Shown here: positions 24,515 to 32,563 of the stretch, piece after piece
How the letters are laid out: every line of letters starts with the position of its first letter
Numbering within the stretch: the first letter of the stretch is position 1
NCBI RefSeq assembly: GCF_002090175.1
Contig: NZ_BBRN01000006.1
Location: 62,001-126,000 of the forward strand
DNA: 64,000 bases
Direction: 5' to 3'
Origin: Demequina sp. NBRC 110057
Lineage (GTDB): Bacteria > Actinomycetota > Actinomycetes > Actinomycetales > Demequinaceae
Position numbers and translations under genes: made by a program
The notes under the pieces: model-generated
What the model was told of the DNA's origin: nothing
The model's database searches: none
The model's input: only the letters and a program-made list of their open reading frames with translations

Positions 24515-25681
24515 ATGCGGGAGTCGACCAAGGGCCAGGTACTGGCAGCCCTGCTGCGGCGGCGCCCGGCGAGCCGCAAGCAGCTCGCTGAGGCGACCGG
24601 CATCTCCCCCGCCACGGTCTCCCGCACTATCGACCAACTCATCGCGGACGACCTCGTCGTCGAGGGCGAGTCGCTTGTCGAGGAGCGCCGCGGGCGTCGC
24701 CAGGTGCTCCTCGACATCGTCGCCGCCGACCGCCTCGCCCTGGGCATCGACCTGGGAGGATCGCGGACCCGGTGCGTCCTCGTCGACCTCGCGGGAGCGC
24801 CGCTCGCCAGCCTCGAGCAGCCCACCCCTGTCCAGCTCCCCGCCGTGGACCTCGCCCGCTGGATCGCGGGCCTCGCACGCCAGAGCGCGGGAGACCGCTG
24901 GGCGGCGGTGCGTGCCGTCGGCATCGGCCTCCCGGGCGCCGTGGGCGAGGACCCCCGCACCGTCTCCAACGCCCCCAACCTCCCCCAGATCGAGGACCCC
25001 GCGTTCCTGCGCACCTGCGTCGAGGCGGTGGGGCGCCCCCTCGTCGTCGACAACGACGCCAACGACGCGCTGCTGGGCGAGCAGCGCTTCGGCGCCGCGG
25101 CCGGGCACGGGAGCGCCGCCATGGTCACCCTGGGTGCCGGACTCGGCGTGGGTCTCGCCGTGGACGGCCGCGTCGTGCGCGGCCGGCGTGGCCTGGTGGG
25201 CGAGTTCGGCCAGCTCCCCTTCGGTCCCTCCGGCGAGCGGCTCGAGACTCGCGTGACGGGGCCCGCCATCTCGGCGCGGGGCCGCGAGGCGGGAATCGAC
25301 CTCGACGACCCCGCCGCGCTCTTTCGCGCCGGCGCATCAGACGCCGTCGCGGACGTCCGCCGCGGCTTCGACGACGCGCTCGTCACCGCGCTCGCCGCCG
25401 TCGCGGTGGCCTGCGATCCCGACACCATCGTGCTGGGCGGCGGTATCGCCAAGTCACTGCGCGACGACCTCCCGCTGTACCAGGAGCGCCTCACGTCGAC
25501 GCTGCACGTGGCGCCCACGCTCGTGCATACGGCGCTCGGCGACTTCGCCGGAGCGGCCGGCGCCGCTGTCGGGGCGCTCCACGTCGCCTACGGCGAACTC
25601 GATATCCCCGAGGGTGAACTCGTCGACCTGCCGGCGGCGGGAGCCCTCACTCGTGAGGCCCTCGACGCGACGCTGCGCTGA
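24515..25681 (+). CDS. ROK family transcriptional repressor
   Basis: A 388-residue repressor with an N-terminal winged helix (residues 5-60: QVLAALLRRRPASRKQLAEA, TVSRTIDQLIADDLV) and a ROK sugar-binding domain starting at LGIDLGGSRTRCVLVDL. The ROK core has NDANDALLGEQ and VTLGAGLGVGLAV. The zinc motif is degenerate. It is divergent from the importer operon with perfect and partial operators in between, and so should repress both; the ligand is probably the imported sugar or its phosphate. GAGGGGG lies before ATG 24515, which itself lies within a copy of the window's repeated nonamer. Confidence 0.9.
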   Translation: MRESTKGQVLAALLRRRPASRKQLAEATGISPATVSRTIDQLIADDLVVEGESLVEERRGRRQVLLDIVAADRLALGIDLGGSRTRCVLVDLAGAPLASLEQPTPVQLPAVDLARWIAGLARQSAGDRWAAVRAVGIGLPGAVGEDPRTVSNAPNLPQIEDPAFLRTCVEAVGRPLVVDNDANDALLGEQRFGAAAGHGSAAMVTLGAGLGVGLAVDGRVVRGRRGLVGEFGQLPFGPSGERLETRVTGPAISARGREAGIDLDDPAALFRAGASDAVADVRRGFDDALVTALAAVAVACDPDTIVLGGGIAKSLRDDLPLYQERLTSTLHVAPTLVHTALGDFAGAAGAAVGALHVAYGELDIPEGELVDLPAAGALTREALDATLR

Positions 25682-25699
25682 CGCCGCTCTGACGCCGCG

Positions 25700-26569
25700 C
25701 TACCGCGAGGCGACCAGGCGCACCCGCTGACCGGGCCGCACCTGCGCGGCCGCCGCGAGGGAGGCGCTGTCGAGCACGCCGATGACGGGGTAGCCGCCCG
25801 TGGTCGGGTGGTCCGCGAGGAAGACGACGGGCTCGCCCGAGGGCGGCAGCTGGACGGCGCCGGGGACCATCCCTTCGCTGGCGAGTTCGCCCTCCCGGGC
25901 GCGCGGGATCGCGTCGCCGGCGAGCCGTAGCCCCACGCGGTTGGAGCGATCCGACGCGACAAATGACCGATGCGCCAGGTCCGCGATCGCCGCCGGGTCG
26001 GCCCAGTCCGCGCGCGGCCCGGCGAGCATCCTGAGGGTGACGGCCTCGTCCGTTCCAGGAAGGGCCGGCCCGGTCGGAGCACCCGCGGCGAACAGCTCCT
26101 GGCCGGGATCGGCCGCGGCCCCCACGCGGAGCCTGTCCCCCGCGGCAAGAGGCGCCGGCCCCAGCCCCGAGAGCACATCGGTGGAGCGGGAGCCGAGAAC
26201 GGCGGGCACGTCGATGCCGCCACGCACGGCGATGTAGGTGCGCGCCCCCGCCGTCGCCTCACCCGCGTCGAGCACCTGACCCGCGGCCAGGCGCATCGGC
26301 CGTCCGAGCGGCGCGGGAACGTCGCCCACGAACACTGGCGCCTCTGCCCCCGCCACCCCGACCACCATCGGCGCGAGAGCCCGCAGCACGGCGCCGGTCA
26401 GCGTCGCCTCGAGCGCCGCGGCGCCGGGGGCGTTGCCGACGAGCGTGTTGGCGCGCCTCAGCGACCGGACGTCGGCGGCACCCGAGCGCGGGACGCCCAG
26501 GTGGGCGAGGCCGGCACGCCCCAGATCCTGGACGGTCAGCAGCGCCCCGGCGGAGATCACCTCGATCAT
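25700..26569 (-). CDS. pxpC: 5-oxoprolinase subunit C (biotin-dependent carboxyltransferase-like, KipA family)
   Basis: A 289-residue member of the urea-amidolyase-like AHS2 family. It starts with the family's ISAGALLTVQDLGRAGLAHLGVPRSGAAD, continues with NTLVGNAPGAAALEATL and ends in VFLADHPTTGGYPVIGVLDSASL. With PxpA and PxpB it forms the ATP-using 5-oxoprolinase that turns pyroglutamate into glutamate in the cytoplasm. Its start overlaps the stop of pxpB (ATGA), so the three genes are translated together. Confidence 0.9.
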   Translation of the reverse strand: MIEVISAGALLTVQDLGRAGLAHLGVPRSGAADVRSLRRANTLVGNAPGAAALEATLTGAVLRALAPMVVGVAGAEAPVFVGDVPAPLGRPMRLAAGQVLDAGEATAGARTYIAVRGGIDVPAVLGSRSTDVLSGLGPAPLAAGDRLRVGAAADPGQELFAAGAPTGPALPGTDEAVTLRMLAGPRADWADPAAIADLAHRSFVASDRSNRVGLRLAGDAIPRAREGELASEGMVPGAVQLPPSGEPVVFLADHPTTGGYPVIGVLDSASLAAAAQVRPGQRVRLVASR

Positions 26570-27195
26570 GCGAGGAACCTCACCCGGGTGCCGGGCGTAA
26601 GCAGCGCCGGCGGCGTGCGGTCCACGTCCCACAGCGGTTCACCGAAGGCGGTGCCGACGATCTGCCAGCCGCCGGGCGACGAGCGGGGATAGACGCCCGC
26701 ATACGGCCCGGCGAGAGCGACCGCCCTGGCGGGGACGGCCGTGCGGGGCTCGGCTCGGCGGGGCACCTCGCGCTCCGCAGGAAGCCCCGTCAGGTACGCG
26801 AAGCCGGGCGCGAACCCGCAGAAGGCCACGGTGAACTCGGTGGACGCGATCAGGGCCACGGCCTGGTCGGGGGTCAGCGCCCAGCCGGCGGCGACATCGG
26901 CGAGGTCAGGGCCGTCAAAGGCGACGGGGATCTCCACCAGCGGGCCATCGGCCGCGTCCCACTCCGAGGGTTCCCATCCGGCGACAAGGTCCTCGAGCAC
27001 CGCGCGATCCACCCGCGACAGGCCGCTCACCAGGACGGTGGTCGCGGCGGGGACCACGTCGCGCGTGGCGATCTCCCCCGCCTCCCGTGCGGCGACGATC
27101 GCGGCAGCGAGGGCCGGCACCTGGACCGCGTCGTCGAGCTCGAGCAGCACCGCGCCCGCCCCCATGGGCAGGATCCTGACGCCGCTCACGCTCAC
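26566..27195 (-). CDS. pxpB: 5-oxoprolinase subunit B (KipI family)
   Basis: A 209-residue AHS1-family protein. VRILPMGAGAVLLEL at the start, IPVAFDGPDLADVA in the middle and FCGFAPGFAYLTGLP plus YPRSSPGGWQIVG near the end are the conserved blocks. It pairs with PxpC to form the module that acts with PxpA on 5-oxoproline. The start is a GTG at 27195 whose last two bases lie in the TGA of pxpA (GTGA); a second GTG two codons on is possible. Confidence 0.9.
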   Translation of the reverse strand: MSVSGVRILPMGAGAVLLELDDAVQVPALAAAIVAAREAGEIATRDVVPAATTVLVSGLSRVDRAVLEDLVAGWEPSEWDAADGPLVEIPVAFDGPDLADVAAGWALTPDQAVALIASTEFTVAFCGFAPGFAYLTGLPAEREVPRRAEPRTAVPARAVALAGPYAGVYPRSSPGGWQIVGTAFGEPLWDVDRTPPALLTPGTRVRFLA

Positions 27196-27956
27196 GCCGC
27201 CACGAACGGGGTGAGGGTGACGCCGGCCTCCTCGAGCGCGGCGCGCACGCTCCGCGCCAGGTCGACGGCGCCGGGGGTGTCGCCGTGGAGGCACAGCGAA
27301 CGGGCGCTCACGGCGAGCGGCGCCCCCGAGGCATCGGCCACCCCCACGCCCGTGGCGATCGCGACGGACCTCGCGACCACGGCATCGGCGTCCGTGATGA
27401 CGGCCCCGGGCGAGGAGCGCGGCACCAGGGTCCCCGCAGACGTGTAGGCGCGGTCGGCGAAGGCCTCCTCGACAGCGACGAGGCCCGCCTCACGCGCGCA
27501 CTCCAGCAGCGCCGACCCCGGCAGGCCCAGGACGGGGAGGCCTCCCCCGAGGATCGCGCCGGAGACGATGGCGCGCGCCTGGTCCTCGTCGTGGACGGCG
27601 CGGTTGTACAGGGCGCCGTGCGGCTTCACGTAGGCGACGCGCGTGCCGGCAGCGCGAGCGAAGACGTCGAGCGCGCCCACCTGGTAGGCGACCTCTGCGG
27701 CGAGCTCGTGCGAGGGGACGTCCATCGCGCGGCGCCCGAATCCGGCGAGGTCGCGGTACGACACCTGGGCTCCGATGACCACGCCGCGCTCGGCGGCCAG
27801 GTCACACACGCGGCGCATGGTCGCCGGGTCTCCTGCGTGGAAGCCGCACGCTACGTTGGCGCTCGTCACGACGTCAAGCAGGCCGGCATCGTCCGTCAGC
27901 TCCCAGCGGCCGAAGCCCTCCCCCAGGTCCGCATTCAGATCGATGTCCCACCCCAT
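27192..27956 (-). CDS. pxpA: 5-oxoprolinase subunit A (LamB/YcsF family)
   Basis: A 254-residue protein with the full LamB/YcsF pattern: DLNADLGEGFGRW at the N-terminus, SANVACGFHAGDP, GAQVSYRDLAGFGRR, and VKPHGALYN, then SLCLHGDTPGAV. It catalyses, with PxpB and PxpC, ATP-dependent opening of 5-oxoproline, a toxic by-product of glutamine and peptide turnover. The gene order A-B-C differs from E. coli. TAGGTT (27968-27963) is six bases before ATG, so the operon message is leaderless. It is divergent from a metal exporter. Confidence 0.93.
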   Translation of the reverse strand: MGWDIDLNADLGEGFGRWELTDDAGLLDVVTSANVACGFHAGDPATMRRVCDLAAERGVVIGAQVSYRDLAGFGRRAMDVPSHELAAEVAYQVGALDVFARAAGTRVAYVKPHGALYNRAVHDEDQARAIVSGAILGGGLPVLGLPGSALLECAREAGLVAVEEAFADRAYTSAGTLVPRSSPGAVITDADAVVARSVAIATGVGVADASGAPLAVSARSLCLHGDTPGAVDLARSVRAALEEAGVTLTPFVAA

Positions 27957-27987
27957 GGCCCCAACCTAGTGCCGCCGCCCGCTCCTG

Positions 27988-28041
27988 GACTGGTTGATTC
28001 TGGTCAATGAACGCGCCACGATTGACCAGAATCCACCAGTC
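27988..28041. repeat. 54-base inverted repeat upstream of the CDF gene
   Basis: Arms 27988-28008 and 28021-28041 pair over 21 positions with a single mismatch around a 12-base spacer. The arms are AT-rich for this genome, and each contains a smaller TTGA-6-TCA(A) repeat. It overlaps a possible promoter (TTGATT at 27994, CACGAT at 28017). It lies in a divergent region, so it is more likely an operator or leader structure than a terminator. Confidence 0.6.
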
Positions 28042-28056
28042 GGAGGCGTTACAGGC

Positions 28057-28962
28057 ATGTCCGGTCACCATCACGGCCCCGCGCAGCACGCGGGCGGCAG
28101 GCACCGCTGGCGCCTCGCCGTCGCATTCGGGATGGTCGCCGCGTTCTTCGTGGTGGAGCTCGTCACGGCGCTGACCTCCGGCTCCCTCGCTCTGCTGACC
28201 GATGCCGGACACATGGCCGCCGACGTTGTCGCGCTCGGCGCCGCGCTGGTCGCGACGCGCATGGCCACCAGGCCCGACCGCACCGGCGAGCGCACCTACG
28301 GCTCGTACCGGGCCGAGGTCTTCGCGTCCGGCATCGCGGTCCTCGTCATGCTGGGCGTCTCGGCGTACGTGGTGATCGAGGCGATCGGGAGGATCGGCGC
28401 GGAGGCCGAGGTCGCATCCGGAACCATGCTCGTGGTCGGCGTCATCGGCCTCGCCGTCAACGTGGCCTCGCTGGTGCTGCTGCGCTCGGGCTCGAAGGAG
28501 TCCCTCAACGTCAAGGGCGCCTACCTCGAGGTGATGGCCGATGCCCTGGGCTCGGTCGCCGTGATTGTCGCCGCGATCCTGGTGGCCGCCACCGGGGCCG
28601 CCTGGTGGGACACGGTGGTGGCGCTCGGCATCGGCGCGTTCGTCGCGGTGCGCGCCGTCATGCTGGGCCGCGAGGTGGTGCGCGTGCTCGCCCAGCACGC
28701 GCCGCAGGACGTCTCGGCTGGCGAAGTCGCGGCGTCGCTCGCCGCGGTGCCGGGGGTGGCCGATGTCCACGACCTTCACGTGTGGACGCTCACCTCCGGG
28801 ATGGATGTGGCGACGGCACACCTGGTGACGACGGACGATGCCGAGGCACAGGCGGTGTTGGCGTCCGCCAGGGCCGTGCTCACCGAGCGCCATGGGCTCG
28901 CCCACGCGACGCTGCAGGTGGAGGCGGCGCGCACGCGCGAGTGCCACGAGGCCGACTGGTGA
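28057..28962 (+). CDS. Cation diffusion facilitator (CDF) metal exporter
   Basis: A 301-residue exporter of the CzcD/ZitB group. The N-terminus is His-rich (MSGHHHGPAQHAGGRH), followed by six membrane segments and a small cytoplasmic domain ending at residue 295. The metal-site pairs are visible: LLTDAGHMAADVVAL in helix 2 (Asp and His) and EVMADALGSVAVI in helix 5 (Asp, with Ala rather than His at the HxxxD site: YLEVMADALGS). DLHVWTLTSGMDVATAHLV is the conserved cytoplasmic segment. It exports zinc or a similar divalent cation in exchange for protons. GGAGG at 28042-28046 supports the 28057 start. A strong inverted repeat upstream suggests metal-responsive control. Confidence 0.9.
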   Translation: MSGHHHGPAQHAGGRHRWRLAVAFGMVAAFFVVELVTALTSGSLALLTDAGHMAADVVALGAALVATRMATRPDRTGERTYGSYRAEVFASGIAVLVMLGVSAYVVIEAIGRIGAEAEVASGTMLVVGVIGLAVNVASLVLLRSGSKESLNVKGAYLEVMADALGSVAVIVAAILVAATGAAWWDTVVALGIGAFVAVRAVMLGREVVRVLAQHAPQDVSAGEVAASLAAVPGVADVHDLHVWTLTSGMDVATAHLVTTDDAEAQAVLASARAVLTERHGLAHATLQVEAARTRECHEADW

Positions 28963-29038
28963 GTCAGATCACACGTCCCTAGGGCCTCGGAAGGCAAACC
29001 TCGGACGATGGTCCCTGGTATTCGGGCACTGCGTTTCC

Positions 29039-29058
29039 TACCGTGGAAGCAGATTCTT
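29039..29058 (+). promoter_or_regulatory. -10 box and small stem at the 29085 gene
   Basis: TACCGT at 29039-29044 is the likely -10. A 7-base inverted repeat (CGTGGAA with TTCCACG) overlaps and follows it, so it may be an operator or a leader stem. Confidence 0.35.
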
Positions 29059-29084
29059 TTCCACGCCTATCCCCGGGGGAACTC

Positions 29085-29594
29085 ATGGAGACGCTTGCGC
29101 TCGCGCGCCCGTACGTCGATCCCGTCGCCGTACCCGAGCGGCTCCCGTCGGAGCGCGACATCCGGTTCGCGCAGACCCTCGCCGCGCATCTTCAGGACAC
29201 CGTCGCTGGGCTCATCTCCGTGGTGCGCAACGCCAGGATTCATCACGAGGTGCGGGCCATGGCGCACCGGCTGGGCCGAGCGCTCGCGTCGTACTCGTCG
29301 CCGCTCGTGGACCGCCTGCGCGAGCTCGGCGCTGACCAACGCGAGAACCGGTGGCTGCGCCCGTGGACGCTGCGCGACTGCCTGCAGATCGGCGACCCCT
29401 GCCCCGGCAGGACGGGGCGCTGCGGCCCTAGCGCGCTGGACTACTGGGACACGCACCTGCGCGACGCGCTCGCCCTGTGCCTGGAGCAGGCCAACGCCCG
29501 CCCGGGCGGCGAGGCGGGCCGGTTCGCGCATCGGCTCTCGCGGGAACTGAGCCGCCAGCTCGACGAGGTCAGGACCCTGCGCGGCTCGTTCTGA
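29085..29594 (+). CDS. Hypothetical soluble protein, 169 aa
   Basis: A helical, Arg- and Leu-rich cytoplasmic protein with no signal peptide. Residues 15-80 form a likely four-helix unit (DIRFAQTLAAHLQDTVAGLI, then EVRAMAHRLGRALASYSSP), and a Cys-bearing loop follows (DCLQIGDPCPGRTGRCG) with three cysteines in 15 residues, possibly metal-binding or a disulfide. I do not recognise the family. GGGGGA lies before ATG 29085; an in-frame codon at 29043 lies inside the promoter stem and is not used. Its stop is ten bases from that of the convergent next gene. Confidence 0.6.
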   Translation: METLALARPYVDPVAVPERLPSERDIRFAQTLAAHLQDTVAGLISVVRNARIHHEVRAMAHRLGRALASYSSPLVDRLRELGADQRENRWLRPWTLRDCLQIGDPCPGRTGRCGPSALDYWDTHLRDALALCLEQANARPGGEAGRFAHRLSRELSRQLDEVRTLRGSF

Positions 29595-29604
29595 GCGCCG
29601 CGCG

Positions 29605-30114
29605 TCAGTCGCGCAGCTTCAGGCAGATCTCGACAGGCCCCTCGGGGCCATCCGCGCCCTGGGTCGGCGGCGCCGGGTACCACTCGTACCAGGACTCCCA
29701 CGTGTCGCCGTCTCCCTGACCGCCCTCGCGACCGACCTCGAGGGCGTAGTCGACCCCCTGGCCGTCTCCCCACGTCATCGCTCGCGAGGTGAGCGCGCCG
29801 ATGCTCGCGTACGGGGCATCCTGTCGGGCCACCACGTACCGTCCCGCGGGCAGCCAGTCGGCCACGTAGGGGTGGTCGATCCAGGGGATCTTGTCGACGA
29901 CCAGGCCGATCTGCAGGGTGAACGGCGCGGTCATCATGACGCGCCGGTAGCGCAGGATGGACGGGCCCAGCGGGACGATGCCACGGACATCGAGGTAGCG
30001 CACCAGGCCCTCGAAGGCGGGGTCCACCCGCGCGGGGATGGAGTCCATCGTCACGTCGACCGAGAGGCCCACGTAGGCGATCGCCTGGCGGGTCTCGATG
30101 GCGAACGGGGGCAT
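29605..30114 (-). CDS. GyrI-like / AraC effector-binding domain protein
   Basis: A 169-residue stand-alone small-molecule-binding domain. The start IETRQAIAYVGLSVDV and the later PWIDHPYVADWLPAGRYVVARQDAPYASI are typical of the SOUL/GyrI-like effector domain, and the strand pair near ESWYEWYPAPP closes the pocket. No DNA-binding domain is fused. Such proteins bind hydrophobic drugs or act as hydrolases of them; the ligand here is unknown. TAGGTT (30126-30121) is six bases before ATG, so the message is leaderless. Confidence 0.68.
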   Translation of the reverse strand: MPPFAIETRQAIAYVGLSVDVTMDSIPARVDPAFEGLVRYLDVRGIVPLGPSILRYRRVMMTAPFTLQIGLVVDKIPWIDHPYVADWLPAGRYVVARQDAPYASIGALTSRAMTWGDGQGVDYALEVGREGGQGDGDTWESWYEWYPAPPTQGADGPEGPVEICLKLRD

Positions 30115-30171
30115 GGTCTCAACCTAACCCGGGCGAGGCGCACGCGCCCGGGGGCGACGGCATCGGCCGTC

Positions 30172-30423
30172 CTAGGCGTCCACCACGCGCGCGGTCGTGG
30201 CGGCGTGGGCCTCCCACGCGTTCTTCTCGCGGTTGAGCAGCATGAGGGTCACCCCCCACAGGCCGAGGTCGTCGACAAGGCCGACGAGGGGGAAGATCAG
30301 CTCGGGGATGAGGTCGATGGGCGAGATCGTGTAGACCAGCGCGGCGGCCGCCGTGAACCAGGTCATGCCGCCGATCTTGTGCTCGCCGCGGCGCACCGCC
30401 TGGAAAAACTTCCACCACGTCAT
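30172..30423 (-). CDS. YkvA family (DUF1232) small membrane protein
   Basis: An 83-residue protein with the DUF1232 core WFTAAAALVYTISPIDLIPELIFPLVGLVDDLG, containing the conserved S-P-I-D-L-I-P motif that places two short hydrophobic segments in the membrane. The function is unknown across the family. GGGGAGG eight bases before ATG 30423 supports the start. It is followed by a small stem that includes a copy of the window's repeated nonamer. Confidence 0.85.
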   Translation of the reverse strand: MTWWKFFQAVRRGEHKIGGMTWFTAAAALVYTISPIDLIPELIFPLVGLVDDLGLWGVTLMLLNREKNAWEAHAATTARVVDA

Positions 30424-30524
30424 GTCGCTCGCCTCCCCTGGCGTCCATACGGCGGGCCGATGCGCCCGTCACCACGGTAACGCCGCGCACCCGCGCGGCG
30501 CTTCCCGTGGCGTGCGTGCGGCGG

Positions 30525-31013
30525 CTAGACGACCTCGCGCAGCAGTCCGGTGTGGACGTCGAAGACGAAGCCGCGGACCTGCTCGGTCTCGACCAGGAAG
30601 GGCGAGCGGCGCAGGCGCTCCATCGACTGGCGGAGGTCGGCGTCGAGGTCCTTGAAGGACTCGGGGCTCCACGCGGGCTTGAGGCCCGTCTCGTCGAGCA
30701 GCTGGTTGCGCAGCTCGTCGTCCGTAAACGTGAGGGCGCCGCAGTCGGTGTGGTGGATGAGGATGATCTCGCGCGTGCCGAGCTTGCGCTGCGAGATGAC
30801 AAGCGAGCGGATCATGTCGTCGGTGATGACTCCGCCGGCGTTACGCATGACGTGGGCGTCGCCGACCTCGAGGCCGAGGAGGGCGAAGATGTCCAGGCGC
30901 GAGTCCATGCAGGCGACCACGGCGAGCTGACGGCGAGGGGGAAGCGGGCGGTCCGCCACGTACGTCTCGGCGTACTCGGCGTTGTTCGCGATGAGCTCGT
31001 CAGCGATGGGCAT
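30525..31013 (-). CDS. Beta-class carbonic anhydrase
   Basis: A 162-residue enzyme that interconverts CO2 and bicarbonate. Zinc ligands are Cys35, His88 and Cys91, in ACMDSRLD and HHTDCGAL, with the Asp37/Arg39 pair beside the metal. The length and HHTDCG motif resemble M. tuberculosis Rv1284. ATG at 31013 is chosen over ATG at 31025 because GGAGGT is five bases upstream of it and overlaps the earlier ATG. A TAGGGT box (31056-31051) serves as -10, giving a short leader. It acts in the cytoplasm, supplying bicarbonate to carboxylases. Confidence 0.92.
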   Translation of the reverse strand: MPIADELIANNAEYAETYVADRPLPPRRQLAVVACMDSRLDIFALLGLEVGDAHVMRNAGGVITDDMIRSLVISQRKLGTREIILIHHTDCGALTFTDDELRNQLLDETGLKPAWSPESFKDLDADLRQSMERLRRSPFLVETEQVRGFVFDVHTGLLREVV

Positions 31014-31204
31014 GGGGACCTCCATGGGGGACGTAGGGACCGATGCGTTCACCCTACCGGCGGGGTACCGTGGCCTTGGCCGAGGTCGTACCTCTCTGGG
31101 CGTTGTGTGCCGTTCCGGTGGAGTGCGACCTCGGTCGTCGCGTACGCGGCCCGGCCACGGCATCGGCCGCTTGCAAGCCCCACTCCCACCCCACCCCACC
31201 CCGG

Positions 31205-31230
31205 TGCCGCAAATGGCTACATTTGCGGCA
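31205..31230. repeat. 26-base inverted repeat in a long intergenic region
   Basis: TGCCGCAAATG (31205-31215), four bases, CATTTGCGGCA (31220-31230): perfect 11-base arms. A third partial copy, GCAAATGCGG, lies at 31250-31259. The 310-base gap from 31014 to 31324 otherwise holds only the carbonic anhydrase promoter; I see no gene in it. An operator or a small stem are both possible. Confidence 0.5.
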
Positions 31231-31323
31231 CGTCACTGTCTTTCGAGACGCAAATGCGGCCATGTGCGCCGGTGGAGGCGGGGGGAGGCTGGAGCGTTCC
31301 GCGACATCACCGCCCAGACATGA

Positions 31324-31362
31324 CGACGGCCGCTCATCCCCCCTCCGGATGAGCGGCCGTCG
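31324..31362 (-). terminator. Terminator of the monosaccharide importer operon
   Basis: Sixteen perfect pairs (31324-31339 with 31347-31362) and a 7-base loop, 23 bases after the stop of the permease gene. Confidence 0.75.
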
Positions 31363-31384
31363 AGCCTGTCAGAGTGCGACGCGC

Positions 31385-32563
31385 TTAGCGGGCACCCGCG
31401 CGGCGCTTGTTCCAGACGTCGAAGGCGACCGCGAGCAGCAGCACGAGGCCCTTCACGACCTGCTGGATCGACTGGTCGACGCCCATGAGCTGCATGCCGT
31501 TGGACATGACGGCCATGATCAGACCACCGACGATGGCGCCGGTCACGCGACCCACACCACCCGTGACAGCCGCACCACCGATGAACGATGCAGCGATCGC
31601 GTCGAGCTCGAACATGTTGCCGGCGCCGGGCTGGGCACCGTTGGAGCGGGCCGAGTACAGCACTCCCGCCACACCGGCGAGGAGGCCCATGTTGAGCATG
31701 ATGCCGAAGTTGACCCACTTGACCTTGACGCCGGACAGCGTCGCGGCGGTCAGGTTGCCACCGATCGCGTAGACGTGGCGGCCGAACACGGTGCGGGTCG
31801 TCACGAGGGTGTAGACGATGACCAGCACGGCCAGGATGATCAGCACGTTCGGCAGGCCACGGTAGTTGGCGAGCTGCCACGCGAACCACATGACGACGGC
31901 GCCCACGACGACGAGCTTCGTGATGAACAGGGGCGTGGCGCCCACGGTCTGCTTGTAGGCAATCGCCGCACGACGCTTGCGGATCTCCTGGACGACGTAG
32001 CCCGCGACGGCGATGCCGAAGATCACCAGGGTGAAGACGTCGTAGCCGTTGCCGCCGAACAGGCCGTTCTGGAAGCCGGTGGCGATCTTGGCGTAGGACT
32101 GCGGGACGGGCGACAGCGAGATGTTGTCGAGGACCTCGTAGGTGAGGCCGCGGAACAGCAACATGCCGGCCAGGGTGGTGATGAATGCCGGGATGCCGAC
32201 AAAGGCCACCCAGAATCCCTGCCAGGCACCGGCCACGAGGCCCACGAGGAGCGCGGCGAGCACACCGACCCACCACGGCTGGCCCTGCTTGATCATGAGC
32301 ACGGCCGCTACGGCGCCCGAGAACGCCACCACGGAGCCCACCGAGAGGTCGATGTGGCCGCCGATGATGACGATCACCATGCCGGTCGCCAGCACCAGGA
32401 TGTACGAGTACTGGAGAATGACGTTGGTGAGGTTGGTGGGGCTGAGCAGGGTGCCGTCCGTGAGGATGGCGAACAGGGCGATGATCGCCACGAAGGCGAT
32501 GTAGATACCGCTGGTGCGCATGTTGCGCGTCAGCAGCTCACGCACGTTGGCGATGCCGGTCAT
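31385..32563 (-). CDS. mmsB: Monosaccharide ABC importer permease (MmsB/GguB type)
   Basis: A 392-residue CUT2 permease with ten membrane segments and the hallmark [21 protein letters not shown] plus [21 protein letters not shown] long cytoplasmic loop with [13 protein letters not shown] between segments 6 and 7 is typical of the XylH/GguB branch and absent from RbsC. It is overlapped at its start by the ATPase gene (ATGA). With the ATPase and the ChvE-like binding protein it imports xylose, arabinose, galactose or a related aldose. Confidence 0.92.
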   Translation of the reverse strand: MTGIANVRELLTRNMRTSGIYIAFVAIIALFAILTDGTLLSPTNLTNVILQYSYILVLATGMVIVIIGGHIDLSVGSVVAFSGAVAAVLMIKQGQPWWVGVLAALLVGLVAGAWQGFWVAFVGIPAFITTLAGMLLFRGLTYEVLDNISLSPVPQSYAKIATGFQNGLFGGNGYDVFTLVIFGIAVAGYVVQEIRKRRAAIAYKQTVGATPLFITKLVVVGAVVMWFAWQLANYRGLPNVLIILAVLVIVYTLVTTRTVFGRHVYAIGGNLTAATLSGVKVKWVNFGIMLNMGLLAGVAGVLYSARSNGAQPGAGNMFELDAIAASFIGGAAVTGGVGRVTGAIVGGLIMAVMSNGMQLMGVDQSIQQVVKGLVLLLAVAFDVWNKRRAGAR

